DNA of 64,000 nucleotides from Neisseria wadsworthii 9715. GTDB taxonomy: Bacteria; Pseudomonadota; Gammaproteobacteria; Burkholderiales; Neisseriaceae. Location of the stretch: contig NZ_JH165159.1 of NCBI RefSeq assembly GCF_000227765.1, positions 1,762,151 through 1,826,150 of the forward strand. Direction: 5' to 3'. Below the pieces are notes generated by a model. The model had not been told where the DNA came from. It saw only the letters and a program-made list of their open reading frames with translations, and did not search any database. Positions 1-6,780 of this stretch are shown here, one piece after another. The first letter of the stretch is position 1, and each line of letters starts with the position of its first letter. Made by a program: the position numbers and the translations under genes.

Positions 1-420
1 AAACTTTAAAAATAAAAATCAGATATAGCCGAATCTCTCTTAAATCTTAATCTGTTTCCCACTATTTAAAATTGCACTTCATGACCGAGAAAACACCTGC
101 TTTCCTTTAGCTTCGCAAAAGAAAAGCAGGTAGGAAAGCAACTGCAGCAACCGGTTTCGCATATATACTTTTCGCTGCACGTTTATTTCCAAATTGATTC
201 ACTAAATTATAACCCTATGAATAAATTATAAAAAAATTAAACATTTCCAATATATTTTCAAAATTATGCATTTTGAATACAAATTTTGATATGTTTTTTC
301 AAAAAAACAAACACAATTAAACGAACAAATCATTTTGCATAAACTCCAACATTTAGAGAATCCGCAGTGCGGTTTCTTAAATAATGATTTTGTTTTAACT
401 GAAACTCAGGAGAAGAAATT
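1..420. promoter_or_regulatory. AT-rich leader region before the peptide array
   Basis: No convincing gene on either strand. Very AT-rich. Positions 95-103 and 123-131 form a 9-bp inverted repeat (ACCTGCTTT / AAAGCAGGT) that could end transcription of something upstream. Positions 272-284 carry TTTGAATACAAAT, the same 13-mer found at the start of the RHH-like gene near 6770. A small hairpin (GAA-t-CCGC...GCGG-t-TTC) lies at 358-376, just before the first peptide gene. A promoter for the peptide array is expected here, but I cannot place it confidently. Confidence 0.4.
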
Positions 421-534
421 ATGAAGACCCTAAATAAGCAGGAAATGGAACAAGTTGCTGGTGGTATGTTGATTCCTAATGATAACTGGCGCTGGCGACT
501 CCCTTGGTGGATACGGTATGTACCATTGGTTTAA
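421..534 (+). CDS. double-glycine leader peptide 1, Trp-rich (37 aa)
   Basis: A 37-residue ORF with a strong ribosome site (AGGAGAAG at 408-415, 5 nt before ATG). Its first 15 residues, MKTLNKQEMEQVAGG, match the double-glycine leader of class II bacteriocins and similar peptides, which are cut after GG by C39-peptidase ABC exporters. The predicted mature part is 22 residues, basic and tryptophan-rich (core WRWRLPWWIR). By eye it resembles indolicidin-type antimicrobial peptides, but no homology is claimed. It is the first of five such genes in tandem. The leader is what I see; secretion and antimicrobial activity are inferences. The gene is too short for automatic callers. Confidence 0.75.
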   Translation: MKTLNKQEMEQVAGGMLIPNDNWRWRLPWWIRYVPLV

Positions 535-572
535 CACGTAGTATTTAGTCTTAAATCACGTCAGGAGCTATC

Positions 573-686
573 ATGAGAGAAATCAATAAGCAAGAATGCG
601 AGCATGTGTCTGGCGGCCTAGCAATAAGACCCACTGGACCCATGGCTCCCGCCATTTGGATAATAAGGCTGATCTACGGTAAATAA
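573..686 (+). CDS. double-glycine leader peptide 2 (37 aa)
   Basis: A 37-residue ORF 38 bp after peptide 1, with AGGAG at 563-567 and ATG at 573. The leader MREINKQECEHVSGG follows the same pattern as its neighbours (basic residue at 2, E at 8, V two before GG). The predicted mature part is 22 residues: a Pro/Gly-containing first half (LAIRPTGPMAPA) and a hydrophobic C-terminal half with two arginines and a lysine, plausibly membrane-active. It is followed by a 16-bp perfect inverted repeat at 706-759, so peptides 1 and 2 may form one transcription unit and peptides 3 to 5 another. Function unknown. Confidence 0.72.
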   Translation: MREINKQECEHVSGGLAIRPTGPMAPAIWIIRLIYGK

Positions 687-705
687 AGCTCTTATTCGTT
701 GGCGC

Positions 706-759
706 TCATGTTTTGCCTGTCAGATTCTGGTAACCCATCTTGAGACAGGCAAAACATGA
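706..759. terminator. inverted repeat between peptide genes 2 and 3
   Basis: A perfect 16-nt inverted repeat (TCATGTTTTGCCTGTC at 706-721 against its complement at 744-759) with a 22-nt loop. Each arm carries a degenerate uptake sequence (TTGAGACAGGCA at 741-751 differs from the local DUS complement by one base). It probably attenuates or ends transcription after peptide 2. There is no T-run, so strength is uncertain. Confidence 0.55.
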
Positions 760-802
760 CAGATTATTAAATTTAAATATTAAATTTAAAAAGGAAATTT
801 TT

Positions 803-970
803 ATGAAATTATTAACAGATAAAGAAATGAACCGTATTGTAGGTGGGCTCGCTCCGATTGCTTGGCCTAAAGATCATCCAATTCACCAAAAGTTTGAAAA
901 TGGAAGGGAATTTTTCCAAGCATGGCTTAAATTTCAACAGACTAACCCCTACTGGCAGCCTTTTTACTAA
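803..970 (+). CDS. double-glycine leader peptide 3, aromatic-rich (55 aa)
   Basis: The frame is open from 740, but the ribosome site AAGGAA (791-796) and the conserved leader place the start at ATG 803, giving 55 residues. The leader is MKLLTDKEMNRIVGG. The predicted 40-residue mature part is rich in aromatics and Pro (three Trp, two Tyr, several Phe) and ends WQPFY. The leader starts MKLL like peptides 4 and 5 and unlike 1 and 2, so the array splits into two subfamilies. No Cys is present, so no disulfide or lanthionine chemistry is expected. Function unknown; probably a secreted bacteriocin-like peptide. Confidence 0.75.
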   Translation: MKLLTDKEMNRIVGGLAPIAWPKDHPIHQKFENGREFFQAWLKFQQTNPYWQPFY

Positions 971-1017
971 AATAAGGAAATGATGGAATGAAGTTGCAGG
1001 TAAAACTATAACCTCTC

Positions 1018-1123
1018 TACTGGGTTGTAGACTAAACCAAGCAAATAGAAATGATCCCCCTAACTTAAGGAGAAGTTTATGAAACTATTGCCTGAAAAAG
1101 AAATGGATTGCGTTACTGGCGGA
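1018..1123 (+). repeat. leader/5' UTR duplication unit A
   Basis: About 106 bp covering the untranslated region, ribosome site and leader codons of peptide 4. It is closely similar to 1236-1343 before and inside peptide 5 (shared blocks include GGTTGT, TAAAC, CCCTAA, TTAAGGAGAA and GAAACTATTG). Similarity stops just after the GG codons. The array seems to have grown by tandem duplication with divergence of only the mature-peptide codons. Confidence 0.65.
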
Positions 1124-1219
1124 ATTGCTTTTATACCGGAGTTACCCTTTCCGCGGCTTCCCATCCCAGGATTTCCCATTCCAGGATTCCCACGAAAGAG
1201 GACACACAAAATTGCTTGA
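1079..1219 (+). CDS. double-glycine leader peptide 4, Pro-rich (46 aa)
   Basis: A 46-residue ORF with a strong ribosome site (TTAAGGAGA at 1065-1073, 5 nt before ATG). The leader is MKLLPEKEMDCVTGG. The 31-residue mature part is proline-rich and basic at its C-end (PFPRLP, then PIPGF twice, then PRKRTHK). The repeated PIPGF comes from a 15-nt tandem duplication at 1160-1174 and 1175-1189. The composition recalls bactenecin-type proline-rich antimicrobial peptides, which act inside cells on ribosomes; this is a composition resemblance only. The leader is nearly identical to that of peptide 5, a recent paralogue. Confidence 0.75.
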   Translation: MKLLPEKEMDCVTGGIAFIPELPFPRLPIPGFPIPGFPRKRTHKIA

Positions 1220-1235
1220 ACAAAGCAATAATTGC

Positions 1236-1343
1236 TACTTGGTTGTGGCCTAAACTGTAAGCAAACCAAAATGGTTTCCCTAATTTAAGGAGAATTTAAT
1301 GAAACTATTGATTGAAAAAGAAATGAATTGTGTTACTGGTGGA
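1236..1343 (+). repeat. leader/5' UTR duplication unit B
   Basis: Partner of the unit at 1018-1123, covering the upstream region, ribosome site and leader of peptide 5. It shows the same order of conserved blocks with scattered substitutions and a small indel. The following mature-peptide codons are unrelated to those of peptide 4. Confidence 0.65.
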
Positions 1344-1478
1344 TCCACTTTTTCCATACCGTTGCCCCCTCCTATCGAAGATGTGTTGAAACAGGCGTTT
1401 CCTGCACATCATTATAGACGTGGAATACACATAATCGATCCAATAATCGAACCTCGAACACCTCCGGTATGCAAATAA
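1299..1478 (+). CDS. double-glycine leader peptide 5, Pro-rich (59 aa)
   Basis: A 59-residue ORF, the last of the array, with TTAAGGAGA at 1285-1293 and ATG at 1299. The leader MKLLIEKEMNCVTGG is almost that of peptide 4. The 44-residue mature part has a PLPPP stretch, a middle HHYRRG and an Ile/Pro-rich C-terminal half with a single Cys three residues from... its end (VCK). One Cys cannot make an intramolecular disulfide in the mature part, though a dimer is possible. The array ends about 170 bp later at the DUS stem at 1646-1685. Function unknown. Confidence 0.74.
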   Translation: MKLLIEKEMNCVTGGSTFSIPLPPPIEDVLKQAFPAHHYRRGIHIIDPIIEPRTPPVCK

Positions 1479-1802
1479 TCGAACCGATTAAACCTAAAAC
1501 AGCTTCCATCTAATCACTTGATTAGAAACGATCTGGAACTTAATATTTTGCTTTGTAACATTCAAACTAAAGATAACAACATGCTTTAGAGTGAAAATTT
1601 TTGTTCCAGAATAACTCAAGCTATGCAAAGTATTTAAACATAGTTAATAATGCCTGTTTGAAAATTTTTTCAGACAGGCATTATTGATTAAGTTCATCTT
1701 GAAATTAAGCGGTTTCTTTATTAATCTTCCTTCCCGATATAAGCCCTTATCCTATCTGCACGCTCTACTTTGTATTACAATCATTGCCGCCTACAAACCC
1801 AA
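1479..1802. other. intergenic region after peptide array
   Basis: No gene seen, and no sixth double-glycine leader. It contains the DUS-based terminator at 1646-1685. The remainder is AT-rich sequence without recognisable structure, ending where the minus-strand unknown gene stops at 1803. Confidence 0.5.
1646..1685. terminator. DUS-paired stem ending the peptide array
   Basis: Inverted repeat AATAATGCCTGTTTGAAAA / TTCAGACAGGCATTATT. The right arm holds a perfect DUS complement and the left arm has one mismatch. The loop region is T-rich. It lies between the peptide array and the convergent minus-strand gene, so it likely terminates both. Confidence 0.65.
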
Positions 1803-2831
1803 TCAAAAATAATCTTCCCGCCGCCTGCTTCTACCGAACACCGCTTCTCTAGCTTCTCTGATACACAAGCGGTTGTAGGTAGCGCGCTGCTGATGGTCAT
1901 CATCAAATATTTTCATGTTCATATCAATCGGCTGAGGCACATATTCGGCAAAATTATTCTTCAAGTTCTCCCAGTGCTCGCGTTGGATATGCACAATGGC
2001 AAACATATCGGCTGCGATGCTCACACCCACGCTCAATTGGCTTTTTGATGCCTGCAAGCAAAATCCGGTATCGGCAAAGAAGCAGCAATCAAATTTATCG
2101 TTGTAGCGGAACACTTCGATTCTTACCGCATCCGGTTCGGCAAACAAACTGGCAAACAAGCGTTCAAACAAAGATGGCTGCATCACACCATCACTAAGCA
2201 TGCCGTAAAGATTCGCCAGCCAGCGTGTGTAACCATCCGGAGAAAAAGCGAAGGTGCTCAATATCCGGCTCAAACGCTGCTGCGGCCTCCGCTCAATCAA
2301 GGTAACAAATTCGGTGCTAACTTCAGGCAACTGTGCCAACACGGCCTGATGCAAGCTGTGTACAAACAAGATGTTGTGGTTATAAGGATTACGGAAAATA
2401 CCGAGCAGCTTCAGCGGCAAGATGCGCCATAAAGCTTTCGGCACTTTTTGCCTGCCGCTGCTCACCAACCGCAAAGCATTGCAGGCCTCTTCGTAGCCGC
2501 TTTCATGGCGGCTGAACCAGCTTTCCAGATTGTATTGGCTGCCTCCGCTGCCGCCCACGAACGACAATGTATATAAATTGTTTACTTCCAAATTGTTTTC
2601 GATATTCACGCTTTCCGCTTTGGCTTTGTAAGGCCTTTGAAACATGGCAAGCGGCAACCTGTAAACATTTTGGTTCTGCGGGTTCACGCTGTGGTTAAAC
2701 GCATGCTGCCGCTGCTCGGTTTGCGCAATGAAATGATGCCCTTTGGTAACATTGGCCGTGAGCAAGGCATAAGGCTTTTCTTCGCACTCGGGCGGTTCGC
2801 AATCACTCAGAATAAACGCTCGTTTCATCAT
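1803..2831 (-). CDS. hypothetical protein, DUF4238-like N-terminus
   Basis: A 342-residue soluble protein with no signal peptide or obvious membrane segment. Not firmly recognised. Near the N-terminus the motif GHHFIAQ followed by a short basic stretch and NVYRLPL resembles the HFIPQ...L start of DUF4238 proteins, whose function is unknown; this is a weak match from memory. The middle has a Gly/Ser turn (GGSGGS, about residue 94) and the C-terminus is rich in Arg. It converges on the peptide array and could be related to it (immunity or regulation) only by position. ATG ATG at the start leaves a one-codon ambiguity. Confidence 0.6.
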   Translation of the reverse strand: MMKRAFILSDCEPPECEEKPYALLTANVTKGHHFIAQTEQRQHAFNHSVNPQNQNVYRLPLAMFQRPYKAKAESVNIENNLEVNNLYTLSFVGGSGGSQYNLESWFSRHESGYEEACNALRLVSSGRQKVPKALWRILPLKLLGIFRNPYNHNILFVHSLHQAVLAQLPEVSTEFVTLIERRPQQRLSRILSTFAFSPDGYTRWLANLYGMLSDGVMQPSLFERLFASLFAEPDAVRIEVFRYNDKFDCCFFADTGFCLQASKSQLSVGVSIAADMFAIVHIQREHWENLKNNFAEYVPQPIDMNMKIFDDDHQQRATYNRLCIREAREAVFGRSRRREDYF

Positions 2832-2910
2832 TTCAAACAGCCTGCTGTTAACTTATTTAAGTGTTGATGATAACCATGTTGTTGAAAACAATACAAGAAA
2901 TAAATAACAC

Positions 2911-2946
2911 AATGCCTGTCTGAAAACTACTTTTCAGACAGGCATT
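2911..2946. terminator. DUS inverted pair
   Basis: AATGCCTGTCTGAAAA, 4-nt loop, perfect complement. It sits just downstream (minus strand) of the broken yqiK-like gene and upstream of the unknown gene at 1803-2831. Confidence 0.7.
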
Positions 2947-2964
2947 AATACTTTCACTCAATCA

Positions 2965-3978
2965 TCATTCCGTTTTCGGGCTGATTGTTTTATCCAAGCC
3001 TTGTGTCAGCCCATTGATGTCACCATCGTTTAAACCTAGCTCTTTCAACAGGTTGTCAACCAAAGGAGCTTGGCTGCGATAGCGCAAAGCACTGTTAACC
3101 ATTTCGTCGGCCAGATTGCCTTGCGGTGTCGCGCCTTCTATACCTTCTAACGCACTTGTGCTACCGAAACCACCCAAGCCGTTGACTTGAAGAATCTTGA
3201 TATCGTCTTCACGCTCCTGCTCCAATTTGGCATATTCTTCTTCACGCAGGATTTGCAGACGTGTGCGCTCCGCTTCCAGATTTTTGGTTTTAATCGCCAA
3301 ATCCGTGTCCTGCTCAATATCGTTGCGCTTTTTGCGGCGCACTTCAATGGTTTCGGTCAGTTTGGTCAGTTTGGTCAAACCTTCGGCGTCGAACGCGTTT
3401 TGCGGATTGAAAAATTCAAACGCCGTTTGATCAAGCCGATCAGCGACACGGTTTCCAGCTCCAAGCCGTTTTTAAACAAATCTTCCGACACCACTTGCTA
3501 CACTTTCTGCACAAAATCGCCGCGTTTTTCGTGCAGCTCTTCCATGGCCACTTGGGAAGCCACCGCGCGCAGCGCATCCACAAATTTACCTTCCACCAAA
3601 TCTTTAAGCTGCTCGGGCGACATGGTTTTCATGCCCAAAGTCTGCGCCGCTGTGGCTACGCTGTCGGAAGTGGGCTTCACACGCACATAAAACTCCGCCG
3701 CCACATCCACGCACATCCGGTCGCGCGTAATCAAAGCCTGCTACGCTGCGCAGCGCACTTCCAGCCGCAAAGTATTCATATTCACCGGAATCACTTCATG
3801 GGACACCGGCAACACCAGCGCGCCGCCGTTCCATAATCACCTTTTCCTCGCCGAAACCTGTGCGCACAAACGACACCTTCTTGCTCGCACGCTGATACAA
3901 CCGCGCCAGAATCAGGCCGAGCACAAACAAAGCAACCAGCACGATACCGGCAATGCTCGCAATTGAAATCCAACCCAT
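2965..3978 (-). pseudogene. yqiK: flotillin-family YqiK-like protein, degraded
   Basis: Remnant of a YqiK-type flotillin, an inner-membrane SPFH/band 7 scaffold protein. The start (MGWISIASIAG at 3978) gives a single membrane helix followed by ARLYQRAS and the SPFH region, matching E. coli YqiK from memory in order throughout. Damage: a frameshift after KVIME (about 3808-3815), an in-frame TAG at 3741-3743, another TAG at 3498-3500 after DFVQKV, and a frameshift near 3430-3445. About 190 residues of the central coiled coil are also missing, because EYAKLEQERED is followed directly by IKILQVNGLGG. The C-terminal tail (SALRYRSQAPLVDNLLKELG) remains. Longest open pieces: 2965-3378 and 3498-3734. 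Clearly non-functional. Confidence 0.88.
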
Positions 3979-4053
3979 AAACTTTCTTTTCTTCTGTTAA
4001 TGATGACCACACAACAAAATAATTTTCAGACAGGCATATGGATGTTTTACACC

Positions 4054-4284
4054 TCAACTGACCAACAGTAACAACACGCAAAAACCGTCTACGCAATCCA
4101 CGAGAGCAAAGTATAAAACCGGATTTGCCCGGCATCCCAATCGCTTGCCCGCCACCTGATTAAAAAACTGCCAACCAACCTTCAATCTTTTCCGCGCCGG
4201 CCCATGAGAGCAGCCATTTGAAATACAGACTGACAAAACGTAAAAAGCGATTACTAAAAAATAAGCCATCATATAACCGACCAT
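4054..4284 (-). pseudogene. possible small membrane protein remnant
   Basis: Between yqiJ and yqiK. The frame starting at ATG 4284 opens with a hydrophobic segment (MMAYFLVIAFYVLSV). The neighbouring frame then gives a sensible amphipathic stretch (YFKWLLSWAGAEKIEGWLAV), as if a single-base shift split a small inner-membrane protein. I do not recognise it. Given the state of the flanking genes, a decayed third member of the operon is likely, but a non-coding origin is possible. Single DUS copies flank it near 4024 and 4294. Confidence 0.35.
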
Positions 4285-4320
4285 TTACTGCTTTTCAGAC
4301 AGGCATGATTGCTGAAACAG

Positions 4321-4977
4321 CTAATCCACCAAGCTGCCGCTCGGATTGGCAATCGCTTTAAACGTATTCCTCTCCAGCGACACCAGCAACACAGCCTCGC
4401 CTTGTTGCAACCGCTGCCGTCGTCCGGCTCGGCCATCGCATAATGCTGCTGGCCGAAGCCGTCTTTCACACGCACTTCCGCCTGGCTGCCACGTTGCGCC
4501 TCGCCCAACACCACCACGCCGACGCGGCCGGCCAGGCTTTTTTGTTCGACAGCCGTAGTTTCGTCTTTCGGCATGATTTTATAAAGCCGCCCGCCCACCA
4601 CCCGTACAACCGGCAGGCTGGCGAACCACGCTGCCGCAGCAACAAAAAAACCGTTGAGATAGAAGCCGGCAAAGTTTTCAGACAGGCCTGCAAGATATAG
4701 CCGAGCAAACCGAACACGGCCAGAAACACCACCATCAACAACGGAATCTTGCACACATAAAGCCAGCTTAAAAACCGCATCAGTGCGCCCGCATCCGCGC
4801 CGTCCAACCCGATTTCGACATGTGCCGGCTCCGTTAAACTATCGGGCAGCAGGCCGTCGAGCCAATCGCTGATACCGCCGAGCACCAGCGATAAAGTTTC
4901 ACCACACCCAGCAACACCATCAACATAATGGCAACACCGAAAATCCGGGTTTGCGGCGCATTGATTAAATCCCACAT
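4321..4977 (-). pseudogene. yqiJ: YqiJ-like OB-fold membrane protein, degraded
   Basis: YqiJ is the membrane partner normally encoded upstream of YqiK. Start ATG 4977 with AAGGA upstream gives MWDLINAPQTR. The frame shifts after LLGVV into a frame with two membrane helices (KIPLLMVVFLAVFGLLGYILQ). It shifts again near 4620-4640 into the soluble C-terminal region (KIMPKDETTAVEQ ... DGFGQQHYAMAEPDD), and a third time before QGEAVLLVSLERNTFKAI, ending at TAG 4321-4323. The order of these blocks matches E. coli YqiJ as I recall it. At least three frameshifts, so it is dead. Confidence 0.82.
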
Positions 4978-5031
4978 AGTCATTCCTTTGTGCTCTTTAA
5001 CACACTACCCGTTTGTACAAAATCTTTAATT

Positions 5032-5496
5032 TTAAAATATCTTTGACAATGCTCTTAAATTTGATTCCAATAAATCCCAAAATGCCCATGCAAAAAATAA
5101 GTATGCAACTAAGAAAGGCCTGTTCCTGAAAATATTTTTTAACTTTATCTGACTGCTACATTTTTCTTGTAACAAATTCAAAACTTCTTGCTGTTGTTCA
5201 GTCATACAATTTTTCCGAATATCTGTTTCCAACATATCAATGGCCTTTTTGATATGTATTTTCCAACCATCAATAATAAGTTCGTTCCCATATTTTTCCT
5301 TTAAGTCATTTAGCATGATAACTCTGTAAAAATAAGCTATCAGCAAGAGAGAAATTAAACCTTGTATAGGATGGCTACTCCCTAAAGACCATGCTGCAAT
5401 GGTTGCCAACAAAAACCATGGGGCATGATGATTTAAAACCTTGTGATAAAAAGCTATCTGACCGCTCAATCTTTCAATTTTATTAAAATAAAACAT
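5032..5496 (-). CDS. hypothetical membrane protein (154 aa)
   Basis: Intact ORF in the middle of a decayed operon. The frame is open to 5514 through a TTG, but ATG 5496 (MFYFNKIERLSG), with GAGGGA about 10 nt upstream, is the better start. Two adjacent hydrophobic helices lie at roughly residues 28-65 (WFLLATIAAWSLG ... LISLLLIAYFYRVIML). A Lys/Glu-rich cytoplasmic middle contains an EQQQEVLNLLQEK helix, and a third hydrophobic helix near the C-terminus contains FLVAYLFFAWAFWDLL. It is more AT-rich than the remnants around it, which suggests a later insertion. Family not recognised. Confidence 0.6.
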   Translation of the reverse strand: MFYFNKIERLSGQIAFYHKVLNHHAPWFLLATIAAWSLGSSHPIQGLISLLLIAYFYRVIMLNDLKEKYGNELIIDGWKIHIKKAIDMLETDIRKNCMTEQQQEVLNLLQEKCSSQIKLKNIFRNRPFLVAYLFFAWAFWDLLESNLRALSKIF

Positions 5497-5542
5497 TTTG
5501 TATTTTTCCCTCAATTAATCAATCAATAAGCATATATAAAAC

Positions 5543-6209
5543 TTATTTCTTCTTTACTTTCAACACAGCCAGCCGCTCTTTGATCCGGTTGCTGCGGCTT
5601 AAATCTTCCAGCTCTTTCAGCTTGGCCAGTTGCGCAGCTTCGGTGCTGTTGTAAACCGCATTTTGGCAGCCCATAACCGGGTCAAACGTGTTGCCGCTTT
5701 TTCCGGCATCACGCGCAATGCGGTTCAAATCACCGCCTACTGCATCCGCAGAACCTGCCGAACGCTGCTGCGCAGCCCTCCATTCCTACAATTGCTGCTG
5801 CATCTCGCGCTTTTTCGCCTGCAAGGCCGCAATAAAGCTTTCCAGCTCCTTTTCTTGTGCAGCGCAATCGGCAATCGTGTTTTCCAAAACCGGCAAACGC
5901 GCTTCGATATCCATTTGCTCAGCAATGCCCGCCTCGGCCAAATCATCGCGGCCGCTGTTAACTGCAGCCTGCAAACTTTCGCTCAAAGCTTCGTGGCGGT
6001 TGCTTTCATCCACCATTTTCTTAGCGACCAAATGCTTTTGCGACAGTACCTTGCCCAATTCCGCACGCACTTCATCAATCGCCCGTTTGATTTTGCACAT
6101 GCTTTCATTCATTATCGCTTCGGTGCACCCAATTTTCCACAGCATCCACTAAAGCATGAGAACCACCACCAACCAAACGCCCCGCTCTACATGCCAATGT
6201 TTCGCTCAT
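5543..6209 (-). pseudogene. PspA/IM30-family protein, degraded
   Basis: PspA/IM30 proteins are coiled-coil peripheral membrane proteins that protect the inner membrane. Start ATG 6209 (MSETLACRAGRLVGGG) with AGGAA 5-9 nt upstream. The characteristic early helix (SHALVDAVEN) is followed by a frameshift near 6135. The main coiled coil then runs in another frame (MNESMCKIKRAIDEVRAELG ... FIAALQAKKREMQQQL) to an in-frame TAG at 5786-5788, then RNRIKERLAVLKVKKK to the end. Total span equals about 222 codons plus one base, the normal length of the family. One frameshift plus one nonsense codon break it. It groups with the YqiJ/YqiK remnants as an envelope-stress operon. Confidence 0.83.
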
Positions 6210-6769
6210 ATATTCCTGTTTGTCTGTATTTACACATCTACACATTGCCACATCACCGGCCTGCTGCACAATCTGCGTCAGCTTCAGCGTGTTCTCCAAC
6301 TCGCCCAACACATTATCGTCATACGCCGCGCCTTTTCCGGTAACCACCAGCTGGAAAATACTGTCCGTCAGGCGGACAATGCGCCACATCACTTCACGTT
6401 CATATTTTTCAGCATCGCCAAATCGGCACCCTCGGGCAAATCGGCGGCCAATGTCACGCTCAAATCCGGCAGCTGTTCAAACACCCGCGCCAAAATGTGG
6501 GGGTGTACACCGTATTCTTTTTCCGCATGCAGCATATTGTGTTTGGCAGATTGGAAAAACTGCTCCATTGCATTCAGCGCCGAGCCATAGTCATGCATCT
6601 GCGTATGCGCTAAACGCGCCTGCTTCAATAATTCGCGGATTTTCTCAGAAGGTGTATTCGCATCTTCCATATTTAAATTTGCCATAAAATCAGCGTCTTC
6701 CTGAGAAATTCTCACGCTAACCGGTATTCTGTTGCCTGCATTCATTTCAAATAATTTCTTTGTATTCAT
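6210..6769 (-). pseudogene. ribbon-helix-helix-like gene, frameshifted
   Basis: First gene of the decayed operon. The open part is 6389-6769 (126 aa). Its N-terminal stretch NRIPVSVRISQEDADFMANL, followed by a helix (SEKIRELLKQAR), has the beta-strand plus two-helix look of MetJ/Arc-type DNA-binding proteins. At about 6395-6410 the sense appears to continue in another frame (KYEREVMWRIVRLTDSIFQLVV), and the original end just before pspA cannot be fixed. A perfect 22-bp palindrome covers the start codon, as expected for an autoregulated repressor. Family not identified. Confidence 0.55.
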
Positions 6770-6780
6770 TTGAATACAAA
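6759..6780. promoter_or_regulatory. palindromic operator over the RHH start codon
   Basis: Perfect inverted repeat with 10-bp arms (TTTGTATTCA and its complement) and a 2-bp centre. The start codon of the RHH-like gene (6767-6769) lies within the left arm. A further half-site-like stretch (GAATTCAAATA) follows at about 6792. Probable autoregulatory site; function inferred from position and symmetry. Confidence 0.5.

Noticed and set aside
980-991. Possible sixth peptide start after peptide 3
   Set aside because: ATG with AAGGAA upstream gives only three codons before TGA, and no GG leader follows.
5630-6343. 237-codon plus-strand ORF
   Set aside because: Antisense to the pspA-like remnant, whose family motifs are clear on the minus strand; a shadow frame.
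2965-6769. Frameshifts as sequencing error
   Set aside because: Considered, but neighbouring genes over more than 50 kb are clean and the region also shows nonsense codons and a large in-frame deletion.
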